A stretch of DNA of 64,000 bases from Phanerochaete sordida (GCA_019973155.2 BPQB01000001.1:1674001-1738000); one strand, 5' to 3'; positions 15,691-28,394 are shown, counted from the stretch's first letter. Notes: generated by a model from the sequence alone, not told the origin. Translations and numbers: made by a program.

Positions 15691-18166
15691 CGCTGCGGCG
15701 CCATGGGCGAACACGGCGCGACTGTCGGGCGCGAAGGCCTCAGACGAACGTTCGACGGTCCGCAGACTCCCAGAGGGGGATCGTCGGCCCCAATCTGCAC
15801 CCAAGTCCTCCCGAGAACAAATCCGAATGCAAAAGCGAGCATCGCGAACAGCGAAATCTTCGACCGCGAGCAGATGCGGAACCCTGCTGCCTCAGCCTCG
15901 CATCGAGGAGCGGGTGCCGAGATTGGGCGAAGCCTGCTCCGGAAGCCTGTCCACTGGACCGGTAGGCCGTGGTCGTCCCCATCCCTAATGCGCTGTGTAC
16001 ACGATGACTTGACGTGGACCACAGACCGGGCTTCCACGCACGCTGCTGCCTCGCACTCAACCATACCCTACTGTATAGTCACCAGCATCGGGATCCAATC
16101 ACATAAAGTTATGCCGAACATATAACCAGGCGTGGGCATTCGGACACATCCTGCGAACGATACCCGTAACGCGACAAGAATGAGCAGCGATCAGCTTCGT
16201 TGAAGTGAGGGGACAAATTTAGAGTTATCTACTGCTTGCGAACCTCCGGGTCGTTGTCAGCTCACGAGACAGCTTTCAATCTGCCGGTACATGGCAGATG
16301 TGCTCCCAGCCTTTGGGAGCACGGGAGTATCGGTAAGTGGCGCGCTGAATTCGCCGCTGGAAGATGCGCTAATGACAGGCCATTACGGAATGGCAGCACG
16401 GAGCCGTCCTTGTCAGAGTTTGTCGCGGGCCGCGGCCGCCCTTGGGCGCAGCACATGTGCACGGCTCGCTTACAATTCCTCACCCCAATATCCGCTCTCC
16501 TCCCACCACTGTCCAGCCCTGGCGGCTTCCGTGCGACGGACGCTAGTCGCCGCGAGCCCTACGCGCAAACTTGAACGGCGGAGCTCGCAGAGCGGCACGC
16601 AAGCCCCGCAGAAGCGCGTGCACGCGCGGGGTCTCGCACGAAAGACACGCGCCCGCGCAAGACACCGTCGCCCGCATTTAGCTGTGGCGGTCTGCGCCAC
16701 AGGGTGCCTGGCGCGGGCTGCACCGCGAGCAGCGGCGTCTTGGATCGGCGAGAGAACGTGTGTTCTATTTCCACGGGATCGCCCCGGCTGCCGCACGGCG
16801 TCGTGCGCCGCCCGCCACGGTCTACGTCCGAGACGCGCCGTCGGGCGAGGCGTCCTGCGCGGGCCTTGGTCAGCGGCGGCACGCGCGCGCGCCCTCGCGG
16901 GCCTGGGCTGTGCGGCGCCGCTGCCGGCACGACAGGCACGCCGCGCATCTATCCCTATCCTTGCATCTGGCGACCGCTGCGCGTGCCCGCGCGGCGTGCC
17001 TGTGCACGTCCGAAACAGCCGAACCCGGACGCGTCCTCTGCGCGTAAGCACGCAAAAATACCTGGCTGCTGACGAAGGGCCGCGGCGCGAGGACCCCAGG
17101 TGTGCACGGGTGTGCACGGCGTGACGAACGCAGTGCCGCCTGGCGCAGCGGCGGGCGTCCGCGCCTGGGGCGCTGCGGCTGGGCGTGACGCGACGGGGAT
17201 CTGCTTCGCGACGCGGACCCTGGACAGACTATCAGACCGCAGATGCACGCGCAAGGGTCCCGAGGATAGACGTACCTGGGCCCCGTCTTCCTCGTCATCT
17301 GACGTTGGGAGATATGGGGGACGCGGCGCTGCCTTTGCAGGAGGCAGCGAGGTCCGCGGACGCAGGCCGACGAGCACGCGTCCGATATGGCAGTGGGGCG
17401 CGCAGCTGCGATGTCCATGATGTGGGGGAAGCTGCGATTAACCTTTGGAGCGTATGGTAAAAGGCTCTCCCAGCTCGCTCTATCGTGCCATTGCGAAAGC
17501 CTCGCGGCAGAACCACCTAGGGTCCTCTCGACAGCGGAAATAATTGCCCACGAGAGTTGACAGGCGTGGTGGACGAGTGTCGCGTTCACTGCAGTCTCTT
17601 CACGAGCTCCGTGGTCCTTGGATCCAGAACTCGTGTTCCTGAGGTCGCGGTCCTAGGCCTTCCAATCTTCCGCAAGAACTGCGAGACATGTCCACCACAA
17701 TCACCGATGGTACCGATGGCTCGTGTCTGCCCTCGATGCCGTGTCGGGTGTACCTAGTATTCGGCCCCGACGAGGACGTAACTACGCACGCCGACCTGTA
17801 GTGACAGCACGTCTGCTTGCGCACGATCTCCCGGAGATGATGCTCATCTAATCGGCCCCAAACCTTGTCGTCCACTTGGGAGGACTGATTGCTCGACGTA
17901 CCGCGACGTGCCCCGCCAGGGTCGGCGCACCAGAACCTTGCGCGGACAGCCTCAGGTGTCCACAAAATCGCCGGGGGACGACACAAAAGCACCGAGAGAC
18001 AGCACGGAAAGACAGCATGGTATGTGTGACGCATGATGGTATACTTACATGATAATGATACACTCTACGCTGTGTCCAGATGTGGTGGTATGGTAAATGA
18101 TGATGTGCCACGCCCCGTCCCATGCCCATGCCCCCGAATGCGCAGTCAGTCGTTATCCGCCCCGGG
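15691..18166. other. GC-rich intergenic region, no gene seen
   Basis: The stretch holds a GC-rich block (about 16.55-17.2 kb) where every frame is open in pieces with Arg/Ala-rich translations. Minus-strand frames around 17.6-18.03 kb are also not convincing. The last part contains the 3' flank of the minus-strand MFS gene. Confidence 0.4.
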
Positions 18167-20889
18167 CTACGCGAGCGTCTCGTCCGACGCGCAGCTCGAC
18201 TGCGAGTTTTGGCGTTTGCGGTAGTGTGCCTCCTGCTCTTCGTGGCTGCCTCTGCATGCCGGTCAGCACGGGGCACGCGGAGCACGGGGAAGGGCACGCA
18301 CGGGAGCGGGTTCTCCTGGATCGGCAGGCAGCAGAGCAGGCAGAGAAAGTTGCACACTGCTTGGCAGATGAACACGACGCGGAGCGCGTCCGCGTACGAG
18401 TGCACGGCGGCGCGCTGGAGCTCGGGGCTGAGCTCTGGTATAACGTTTGTCGAGTGGCGGATGCTCTCGATGATCTAGCACGCCCTTCAGCGCCCGCACG
18501 CGCAAACATCAGCCGCAGAGGAGACGAGCGCACCTTGAACGCGTCGGGCCCCGTGATGCGCTCGCGCAGCTTGCTCGTGAGCACCGCCTGCAGGAGCGCG
18601 CCGCTGAGGCTGACGCCGAGCACCTGGCCGGTCGTCCGGAAGAGGTAGGTGACTGTCCGCTGCGATCAGTCCGGGGGGCACGCGGCGAACGCGGCGGGGC
18701 ACGCACTTCCTGTTGCGACGGCGAGGTCCTCCTTGACCACGCTCGCGATCATCGCCTGCGGGCCCGGCGGTCACGGACGGCGGAAGGCGGCAGCGGAGAA
18801 GGGCACTCACTATCAGCGTCGTGGTGATGACGCTCGCCATGCCGAGCCCCTGCGGCACGATGTCGAGCCAGAGGTGCCACGCGGCCGTGTCGTCGTCCCA
18901 CGCCGCGACCATGGACGCGGCGACCACGGTCATCGCGCACGAGACGAGCGTGAGCGTGTACAGCCGGCCGGTCCGGCGCATGACCCTGGCGTACGTCAGC
19001 TTCTCGGCAAGGCGACAGTCGGACGGGCGGCGGCGCACCATCCTGCGAACACGGAGCCCGTCGAGATGGCCACCTGTGCAGTCCTTGTCAGCCGGGGCAG
19101 CGCGCTCGGCTGGAGCTCAGATACGCACGGAGTGCGGGAGTAGATGCAGGCCTGTCACGGAGGTCAGAGGGAGCTCTCACAGGAACGGTGGTCCGCACGC
19201 ACCCGCTCCAGTGGACGAGTTCATGCGCACTGCGGAAAAGTACTGCGACCTGACTTAGATGGAGCGTGCGGCGGAGCACGTGGAGATGCGTACCAGGGGG
19301 ACGTTGTACAGCTGAGCATGCATCGTGGATCAGCATCCGACGAGGGCGGAGCGACGGCACGCGACGCACCATGGAGAACGCGGCCACACTGCCGAAGAAG
19401 TTGGAGAGCGAGACAGCGAGCGGTGTTCGCTGCTTCACGAGGCGCAGGGGCATCACTGGGTACATGGCCCAGCGGGACTCAACCATGACGAAAAGCGCAC
19501 ACCAGACTGCGCTCGAGGCGAGGAGCCCCCAAATGACGGGATGCGACCACGGCAGCTCCTCGGTCGACTTCAGACTGAGGCCGAGCAGCAGCGAGCCCAC
19601 GGTCAAGACGAGCGTGAGCGAGCCAAAGCCGTCGATGCGCTGGAGCTTGGCGCGTATGGGCTGGCTTTCGATCTCTGCGGGCAGCTTGATGTTGACCTTT
19701 GCGGTCACGAGAATGAAGGAGAACAGGAGAATTGGCATCTGTCAAATACCCGGGCGTCCCGCCGTGAGCGTGCGTACGACCGCGAGATGGCGGCCTGTTT
19801 CACCTGCAACAGGAAGGCCGAACGCCTGGAATGGCGGAATCAGAACGCGTGTGCGAGATAATCATCCCGCAGTTAGACGTACCATCCAAACGAGTCGTTG
19901 AGCCAGCCGCCGAGAGGGCCGCCGAGGCCGGCACCGAGGCCAAAGAGACTAGAGCAGGGTCAGACTGTGACGCTCTGGCGATGGTATCTGGATCGATTAC
20001 ATGTTGGTCATGCCCTGATAGAGGCCTCGTTGCCGTCTGCGGGCGACGGTGAGTACGGCATCGCTCGCGGGGGAGGGGAAAATGCGACGGACAGCGGGAT
20101 CAGGTCGGTCACGGCAACGCTCGAGACTGGGATGGCAGGGTGTCAGCGGCATGACGTCACTGCAGACGGGCGGGCGATGTACCTGTCATGACGCTGTGAA
20201 GAAATCAGCAGGGTTCTCGCCGCGGGGGAGGCAAGGGAAGGCTGCCTACCCTCCTCCTCCCATGCCTGCTATCGCACGCGCGGCGATCAGCGCATCCATC
20301 GAGGGCGCGAGGCCGCACAGCAGCGTGCCGAAGCCTGCGGAAAGCATGAGGATCACCCGGGCACTGGGGACGATACGAGCGGGCGGCCTACCGAAGAGGG
20401 AGAGGGCGAGGAGCATGGCGCCCTTCCGGCCTAGGATGTCGGAGAGACGTCCTGCGCGCGGTGCCTCAGCTAAACGCGTTCAGCGCGGTGCTTCGAGGGG
20501 CACGCACCGTAGAGCGGAGTGAAGCAACATACTGAGAGCAGGTACGAGGTACCTATGTAAGAGGACCGGTTGGACTCGTGGAAATAGCTCCCTATGGGAG
20601 CCAGTAGAGTTGCGACGATTGTTCCTGGGAAAGAAGGTTAGCAGGAGGACTGCCAATGGCACGAGGCACGTTTCCGCCCACCATCGAGTGCGCCGAGGAA
20701 GACGGCGCTCCAGAGGCCTGCGAGTACCCAGGCGAGGTCAGCCTTTGAGGTTTTGTCTCGAGGTGTGAACTCGTCCGGGGACTGCGGTATGGGCGGCGAG
20801 TCGCTCTCGGGTGCGTCATAGGACTGGAGTGCGGCTGCGGAGGTCAGCAAGGGTGACCTTTCCGAGGGTGTGCGGGACCTGGAGGACAT
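18167..20889 (-). CDS. MFS transporter, DHA2/vacuolar basic amino acid (VBA)-like
   Basis: There are nineteen exons on the minus strand: 20889-20682, 20624-20508, 20451-20392, 20334-20250, 20193-20183, 20126-20093, 20036-20001, 19948-19883, 19825-19804, 19738-19370, 19311-19294, 19242-19203, 19151-19129, 19073-19039, 18985-18811, 18755-18707, 18652-18534, 18474-18302 and 18251-18167. All phases agree and give 574 residues. After a cytoplasmic N-terminus (SERSPLLT) come the first TM segments, MFS motif A as GRLSDILGRKG (about residues 108-118), RAIAGMGGGG and DLIPLRQRGLYQGMTN, a 14-TM-like C-terminal half, and a polar tail. The DLIPLRxRGLYQG signature is typical of the Vba/Mfs1 DHA2 drug and basic-amino-acid proton antiporters of the vacuole or plasma membrane. 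Substrate cannot be assigned. One exon is only 11 nt. Confidence 0.92.
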
Positions 20890-23800
20890 TGTCTGGCAAG
20901 GAGAGGGTCAGGCGAGCGAGTGCAGCTGCAGCGCAAAGGGAGCGGTGGGGCTATATAAGGCGTGGCCGCCTGAAGGATTTTACTCGGCGCGGCGTTCGTC
21001 CGCTTTACCGGGCGAGGCGGTTCTCTGGTTAGGGAGAACGGAGGAAAGATGCGGACGGTGTGATGACCGCGTCGGGGCGCATTGGAGGGCCGGAGGAGTA
21101 TAAGAGATATCTGGGGCGGGCGCCAGCGGGGTTGGGTGTGCGTGTGTAACCCGATCGCGTGCTTCGCCCTATCCACGAATGGCAATCTAACAAGGAACAC
21201 ACAAGCGAGCTTACCGCGGTTCCGCTCTTGCAGGATCGCCCTTCCCCGTCAGCTCCTCCTACCACCCTCGCAGATGTTCTGAAACCCCCGCCAGCGCAGG
21301 CACCGCGCCCCATCGCCGCACACGGCACCTCCCCCGCGACATGCGGACCGCGCTCGCCAAAAATTTCCCGCCCCGACAGCGGCCGAGGTCCGCACAGCGC
21401 GACGAAGCTCGAGGCCCGCTGCGCCAGGTACGCCCGCGCGCGTCGCCTGGGATGCGAGCAGGAAGCACGCATCGACGGTGCCCTCGCTCGCGGGGCAAGA
21501 TCCACGGCAGGCTATCTTCCCGCCAGAGTTCACGCAACCTCCGACCACATCGGAGGCACGCTCGTTTCTATTTGATCGCCCCTTCCTCGTGAGTCTCGTA
21601 CTCCGGAAAGCTGCCCTGGCTTTGACTCGCCCGCCAGCCGCCGCCCTTACCTCTCGACGCTCGTCGTGCGGCCTCCGGGGCCCGCCCCAGCCCCAGCCTG
21701 CGCGCAGCCCGTTCCGCCTCGCGTGGCACGACACCCTGATCCGCGTTCTCGGGGTCGGAGCGCCAGCGCCGCCCGCGACGTCTCTCTTTCCGCCCAGAGC
21801 TGTGCACCCGCTTGCGAGGCCCAGATCTCACCACCGCGCCCGCCGACCGAGTCCTTGCTCGCCGGGGCAGCCTTCCAGCCAATCTGCCCGCGACACCAGG
21901 GCTCTCCACGCCGTCCCCTGGCGCTCGCGCCCCGCTGGTGTCTCAGAGGCCGCACGCACGCGCGGCGAGTCTCCCTGCGCCCCGGTGCACGTCTTTTCGC
22001 CGCGCGCGCCGCCTGTACGCTCTCCCTGCCCGACAGCAATCAATCATGTCATCACCAAAACCTGGAAGCGCGGCGCGATCACAAGCTCCCAACGCGCAGG
22101 CACCGCCCGGCGTGGATTAGCGAGCCGCCCTCGATTTCATGCCCGCTGTCTCCCCTGCGACACACGTCATGAGTCATGGACCACAATCCCATGTTTCCCG
22201 CGCGCCCTCGGTACTAGGAAGTGGTGCTACACGAGCGGCATCCCGCCGTGGCCAAACTCTCGCGTCACTGAGCGGCCGAAGCCGTGCCCGATCCGGCCTA
22301 ATGTGCTGAAAAACTCGACACATCGCTCGAAGCGAGCTATCCAGGGGCGGTGTGCCCTGAGACTGCAGCCAAGGCTCACGGGAGAAAAGCATATCGGGTC
22401 CAGTACGTGGCACGCCCGTCTGATAAAGCCCAAAAATGGGCCGCCACGCCCTGGTCCCGCGCAAAGAAACCGAGGCCTGCCGCTGGCCCACGCCCGCTTG
22501 CGCACTCGCCGCAACCGTCCAGCGACGCCCGCCGCGCGCGTGCGCGTCGACCAGCCTGGACCGCGCCTGGGACGACCGCCGCGGGCGCACGCCACGCGCA
22601 CGGCGCTGCCGCCAGGCAGCCGCGGCTCCTGCGGGCTTCCTCCGCTCCATCGGAGGTTGCGCAGCCCTGCGATTGGCCCGCGCACGGTCAGGCGGGCCCG
22701 GCAGCTGTCCCGCGTGATGGGCCCCTGGTGCGCGGCGACTCGCCTCGAATTTTCGGCCGCACTGGCGTGGCAGCGCGACGCGGCCCGCGGGCACGCCGCT
22801 GCGCGAACCGTGCATCGGCTGGTGCCGCGCGCGAGAGAAGCGAAGGGGAGAGACGCGGCGGCTGTACTGTGCCCAGATCGGCGCCGGCGCGCGAGCAGGG
22901 CGTGCTTCTCGCGCGGGCGCGACGGTCGATCAGTTGCCACGGGCCCTTGTCGCGGGAAGGGTGCGTTGACACGGTGCGATGCGGTGCGTCGTCGCTGCCT
23001 GCGCCGGCTGCTGCTTTTGGCTGCGTATAGGCCGCGGCCAGGGGTTGTTCCACCCGCGATAGCGACGGCGAGGGCCGCGCGAGCGTGCCGTCGCGGCGGT
23101 GGGCCACACAAGCTTTGCTGCCTCGCGCACACGCGATCTGTTCTCCCACTCGCGTCGTCAGATTGTGTCACATGTTGACGTGGACCGTCTGCACCCTCCG
23201 ACCGAGCTCGGAGGGGCCGCCATCTGCGAGTAAGCAGCCCGCAGTTATTATTGCCTCGAAGCCTTCTAACGTGTATCGTCTCACTCATTGATGAAATGCA
23301 GAAGACCGACAATAGATCACCGGTGAGACAGACGTCGAGCACGCTGCCTATGCGCCTCTCACGTCCTCATCTGGTAGTGCTGCTCATAGGAGAACGCTCC
23401 TCAGTTCGTTCGAATAACGGCACGCGTTATGACACGTCACGTCACGGTGACTATTAGCCCTTTCCTTGTCACATATCGCGACACGCTGTCAGGCTCATGT
23501 TAATTAACTAGTACATCCTGAGGCACCAGCTCACCGCTTGGAGAAGCTGGCGACCGAAGCATTGCAATCTACGCGGTCGCATTCACTCCAAGGTTGGCAC
23601 CACCGCTCCCACTGCCTGCAGCTTCGGCAGGGGCGTACCATATATTTTGTTATGCCGGCCAACTTCCATCGTATCGTCCAACCAGAGCTGCTTACGCAGA
23701 CCGGAGAGAAGATCGGCATGTCCACAAGCCCTGCTTCTATGACGACGTGCAGCAAGTCAGGTTACGCTCATGCTCCTGCCGTCCCAGCTCGCAGCTCAGC

Positions 23801-25342
23801 CTCAACTCAAAGTGAGCCATCGGCAAATCTTCTCGGTCTCCGACGCGCCGCGAAGCTCTGGACGGTACATCCGCGCATCCTTGGAAGCCGACTGTCCGGT
23901 CATAGAAGAGGCTACCGCAGCGGACACCCGGCCAGGTTCATTACGGGGCCCTCCTAACGGGCCTCCTCCCCCAGACGCTCGCGAGGCCCCTCCTCCGGGC
24001 ACGCACCTCCCGTGGAACACAAGATACGCGCCGCCCGCTGCCCGCGCCACACTGCGCATATCGGTGCATGCTCACTGCAGGCGCGTGCCGCGCCTGCAAG
24101 TTCCGCGGACGCCACTGCGCCGCTGATGGCGAGCATGCTCGTCCCTGGTGGCACACCCTGCGCCCCGCCACCCGATCGCGCGCTCGCTCGAGCCTGGCCG
24201 CGGACCCTCGCCAGGCCAGCCATCGATACTCGCTCATCGCAACCGCCGTCTGTGCTCGCCCTCGGTACCGGCGGCGGTCCGTCTTCGCCATCTTCCTGCA
24301 TGCGCATTCTGGCGCGGTTTCTGTGCCCTGCGCTACCGCCGGACGCGCGGTCGGGGACTCTGCCGTGCGCGCGGGTGTCGGCGCGTGCGCGGTGCCGATG
24401 CGCGACGGCTGCCCTGGCCCGGCAGTGCGATTGCCTTGCCTGTGCTGCCTGCGGGCGGGTGCGAATGGCCGGCTTCCGAGGTGCGGGTGAGTTGGAAGAC
24501 CGGATGGTGCGCTCGGTCGGTGGATGGCCTCGCAATTGTTTGCTGTGATGGATGCAGGCACCTGCGTGCCGCCGTTCCAGGTAGGAACGCGATGAGCGTG
24601 TCGCCTATGATGAACCGCGTACATATCCATCTATTGCAGCCTACACGATGCGAATGGATTGCTACATTTCGTTATATTCATGCATTGCAATCTCTTCAAC
24701 CACCGTCAATGAACATACTGAGTCGAAGACGCGACTGATACCGAGATTTCGATCGCGCAGTGATGTCAGCCCGCCGCGCGCCAATTTCGTCCCCTTCTCG
24801 CAAACAGACAGCCCTCCAACAAGATACCATGTCCTTCCCACCAGATTTCTGGTGGGCAGGCTGCTGAGTGAGTCAGGAATGACGAGCTGTGGTCACTGCG
24901 AGCACGGTTCATCATAGCCGTTGTGGAAGATTTCCATTCGTGATCGTTCCGCCATCCGTTCAGCAAGCTTATCGACATCAAGTTCCAACATACGGATGAC
25001 GATGCGGGCTGCGGCGCTCCGCGTACTAGGAATGCCTACAGATGCAGACGGACGCCGTGATCCATGCGAGTCGGCCCTTGTCAATGTCCGTTCGAACCTC
25101 CGCGGATCGTCTGCTACACCATACACCACAAGATACATGCCACCGCAAAGTCGATCCCCGCGAGTGCCCATGGCCTGGCGGCCCGGTTCCAGCTGCAGAC
25201 ATCAAAGGGTTCCCAAAGTCGAACGACAGCACCTTCCAAACCCGGCGCCCCGTGCCGCCCCGCGCTTCGTGGCGCTCTTCACTAAGCGCCTCCCTCCGCA
25301 CTCTTGCTCTCGCCCACCCACCCCCTCCCTGCCCGCCTCCCA
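20890..25342. other. 4.4 kb GC-rich gene-poor interval
   Basis: This lies between the divergent MFS and uS14m genes. GC-rich blocks at about 21.25-22.2, 22.4-23.1 and 23.9-24.5 kb give long Arg/Pro/Ala-rich frames on both strands that I do not accept as genes. Two weak minus-strand candidates are treated under findings: scattered protein-like pieces at about 23.53-24.06 kb, and a 92-residue open frame at 24893-25171. Confidence 0.4.
20952..20958 (-). promoter_or_regulatory. TATA-like element upstream of the MFS gene
   Basis: The sequence TATATAA (read on either strand as TATATA) sits about 63 bp upstream of the MFS start codon at 20889, a suitable distance for a core promoter element. It is isolated in GC-rich DNA. 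Confidence 0.35.
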
Positions 25343-25708
25343 ATGCCGAAGCCGTTCCCAAACATCCGCGTGATGCGCGACATCAAGGCGCGCGAGGGCT
25401 TCGCGGGCGCGGAGATCGCGCGGCGCGCGTACCTGTACGTCGCGCGCAACCAGGCGCTGCCCGCGCAGGTGCGCTACCAGGCGCAGCTGCAGCTCAACAC
25501 GTTCGACCGCTACACGCGCCCGACGAGCGTCGTGAACCGCTGCACCGAGACCGGGCGCGGGCGCGGCGTCATCAGCGAGTTCGGGCTCTGCAGGGTGCGT
25601 GCGTGCGTGTGTGGTTTGTGAGGGTGCGGCTGATGGGCCGTGCAGTACCAGTTCCGCTTGAAGGCGCGCGCGGGAGAGCTGCCGGGGGTGAAGAAGGCGT
25701 CGTGGTAG
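25343..25708 (+). CDS. MRP2: Mitochondrial small ribosomal subunit protein uS14m
   Basis: Two exons, 25343-25594 and 25646-25708, give 104 residues. The protein reads as a uS14 family member: an RDIKAREGF start region, a Tyr/Arg-rich middle, RPTSVVNRCTETGRGRG and the conserved end FGLCR|YQFRLKARAGELPGVKKASW. The last part is the family signature (S/F-x-L-x-R-x-x-F-R…G-x-x-P-G-x-x-K-A-S-W). The intron falls between Arg and Tyr in phase 0. uS14m binds 16S-like rRNA in the head of the mitochondrial small subunit. The length matches bacterial and mitochondrial S14 (about 100-115). Coding GC is very high. Confidence 0.93.
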
Positions 25709-26351
25709 ACGGTTGTGGTGCGTGTTGCTTATTTTGTCATACGTATGATGTTCCTGAACGTTTTGTAGCGATACTCAAACCCAGACCTCCATGCAAAACG
25801 CTCGCGGTCCACGCTACCGCTACCACACCCAGGAAAGGGAGAGTTTACCGGAAGAAATCGCCTTTGCTGGCCCCAACTGCCCTTCCGTCCTCGCGGGACC
25901 ATCTGTCACTGACAGCCACCACCCTACTCTGCGACAGCTTCCTCCGATGCACACTCCGGACATGCTGGAGATTAGAGAATAGAATTTTATCTCCGGCTTC
26001 ACGCGCTGTCGAGCGAGCGTGCCTTCTCCAGATCCCGCGACGACAGGAGCCAACACAGACACCAACACAGCAGTCCGACAAGCTGTCAGACGTCCGCCTA
26101 TGTCCGTGCTATCACGCTGTTGTGCGGTCGAGCCTCGTGCACGCTCAGGGGCGACCGCCCGGCAGCAGACCCCGCCGTGAGACTGCGAGAACGAGAAAAA
26201 TAGCATTATCGTACTTCACTAACACAGCTATGAGCGCACCAGACCCTGCAGACTTCAGCAGAAAACATGGACATGAGAAGGAAGAAGGAAAAATACAAAA
26301 CGTCGGCATGTAAGATACCAAGATCTACGGCTGCGCCTGCGTCACACAGGC
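25709..26351. other. Convergent 3' flanks of uS14m and the bZIP gene
   Basis: The genes on both sides end into this 643 bp. No family-like frame is seen. It probably holds both 3' untranslated regions and terminators. Confidence 0.5.
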
Positions 26352-28120
26352 TCATGCGCCCGAGCTGCCCTCCGAGGTGACATAGTCCGAGACGAGCAGC
26401 TCCGGCTCGCCGCGTTCGCGGCGCCACCTGTTCACGACCGTGAGCGTCGCGGGGTCGACGAGGAACCTGCACGGGCGGCGTCAGCGGTGTGAGGAACCAC
26501 ATCAAAACGGACAGCACGCACTTGTACCGCTGCAGCCACGACTCGCTGATCTCCCAGTTGCTGTGCGCGAGCACGTCGTCGCCGTGGATCGTGATCGCGG
26601 TCCTGTAGTCGTGCAGGCAGTCGACGAGGTCGAAGCGGCCTGGGAAGCGCGGCGGGCGTGTCAGTCGACCGTCACAGACTTGACAGGTGGGGAGGCTCAC
26701 CTCGCAGCAGGATCATGCGGTCGCGGAGCTCCGGGTGCAGGATGCTGTCGATGACGCTCTCTGCGACAAAGATGAGCAACCTGGTAGAATCGGGGGGCGA
26801 CGCATGTACGCACCGTGCGGCACCGTCCGCTGCACGAGCGTCGGCCGGAGCGAGGACGGCAGGCAGTACGCGCTGTTGCGCTTGTAGTTGTCGAGGTGGT
26901 ACTGGATGAGCTTGTACGCCTCGTGCCGCTTCGGGTCCTGGTCGTCGTCCGTCGGGCTCGCCGCGCTCGCGTGCTGCTGCTGCGCGGCCTTGGGCGCGGC
27001 GCGCGGCGCAGGCATCGTCGCGTTGTTCGTCACGAGCGACATGCCCGGGAGCGCGGGGTCGACGTTGACGTTCATCGACGGCATCGTGTACGGCGAGGCC
27101 GAGTACCCGCCGCCGCCCATCGTCGAGGAGCCCGAGCCGCCCGCGAACGGCGCGTTCGGCGGCGAGGTCGGCGGCACGAACATGGGCGAGCCGCTCGGCC
27201 CGCGCATGAGGTCGTTGAACATGTTCGTGTCGTGCGAGTTGCGCGACGGCTGCGGGTACAGCCCGTTGGCGGGGATGGGCGGCACGGCCGAGTTCACGGG
27301 CACGAGCAGCGGGTAGTCGCGGTCGCCGTCCGCGGGAGACTCGCCTGGACGGGCGCGTTTGGAACGGGCGCTGGTGTCGTCCTCGGCGGGTCGCTTCTGC
27401 GAACCGGACGACCCCGAGGTCTGGCTCTGCGGCTCCTCGCGTTTGTGGCGTTGATAGCTCTCCCAGGCCGTGTCGGTCTCGGAGCGGTTGACAAAGTTGT
27501 TAAAGTCGTTCATGTCCCAGCCAAGCTTGGGGAGGAGCCCGCCAGCACCGTCACCGATGAAGTTGCTCAGGCTGCGGAGGAGCTGCCGCAGAACCTGGTT
27601 TTCCTGCATGAGATCTGCCTTTGTGTGAGTATGGTCACCAGCAGAGTGTCAGCATGCACACCTTTCATGATCTTTCTGAGTTGGTTGAGAGCCTCATCCT
27701 TGCCCCCTGAGAGGATCTCAACGCTGGCTTCGAGGTCGCGGATCTGTGAGAGACATGAGTGGCAAGCTGGGATGACATGGGAAGAGCGTACTCGCTGCTG
27801 CTTGCGCAGACGGAACTCGCGCTGTGCGATGCGATTCTGATCACGTCTGGCTGCTTGCGAGCTGGATCAGAGGGGCGTAAGCATGATCACGACCGCGTGC
27901 AGAAGGACGGTGCGCGTACTTTGGGTTCTTCTTCCTGCCTGGCCTCCCCGCAGACGTGCCGTTGTTGTCGCCGTTCTCGTGGCCAGAGTCGAGGTCAGAG
28001 TCCTGGAGCGAGCAGGATGCGCATCGAGGCAGATGAACTCATGAGATGGCGAGCACGTAAGGGGTGCTTACTCACGTCGAGGTCACCCGAGACACTGCGG
28101 TCTCTTGCAGAGGCGGGCAT
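26352..28120 (-). CDS. bZIP transcription factor, Yap/AP-1-type basic region with DUF3425
   Basis: Eight minus-strand exons, 28120-28076, 28002-27920, 27861-27792, 27743-27662, 27614-26814, 26760-26701, 26639-26522 and 26466-26352, give 457 residues. A GRPGRKKN motif is followed by the basic region at residues 43-66 with the Yap/Pap1 signature NRIAQREFR, then a leucine-zipper heptad region to about residue 110. The centre is rich in Pro/Ser/Gly with a possible basic nuclear signal (SKRARP). The C-terminal 130 residues (YKLIQYHLDNYKRNSAYCLP … RDRMILLRGRFD … HSNWEISESWLQRY) match the DUF3425 module common in Pezizomycotina and basidiomycete bZIPs. No cysteine-rich redox domain as in Yap1 is visible. 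The factor is likely nuclear and stress- or metabolism-related; targets are unknown. Confidence 0.92.
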
Positions 28121-28394
28121 TGAAAGAGCTGGTGTGCGGTGGCTGGACGGCAGCAGGCAGGCTCGCTGGCGGGGCTGGCGGGCGGACTGCAGGGCAGCTG
28201 GAGGTGAGAGGCGGGACGAAGCTGAGGGAAAGCTGCTGAGTAATGGGCGACGAGGCCCCCGGCAGCGGCTCGTTTTTGCCGCCGTCCTCTGATCCGGCCC
28301 CGGACTATCCTCCGCAGCCTTGCCCTGCCTCCTCCCCTCCCACTCGCACATCTATCACGAATTTACACCCGAGTCACAGCACAGACGGCGACAC

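Noticed and set aside
15480..16064. 194-codon minus-strand frame with a hydrophobic stretch (SLFAMLAFAFGFVLG)
   Set aside because: It overlaps the more coherent 81-residue plus-strand gene and its own C-terminal half is random-looking.
22227..23342. 371-codon open frame on the minus strand
   Set aside because: Arg/Ala/Pro-rich translation, open simultaneously in other frames, no family motif; typical of GC-rich noncoding DNA.
25088..25100. GTTCGAACCTCC resembling a tRNA B box
   Set aside because: No matching T-stem, acceptor stem or A box around it.
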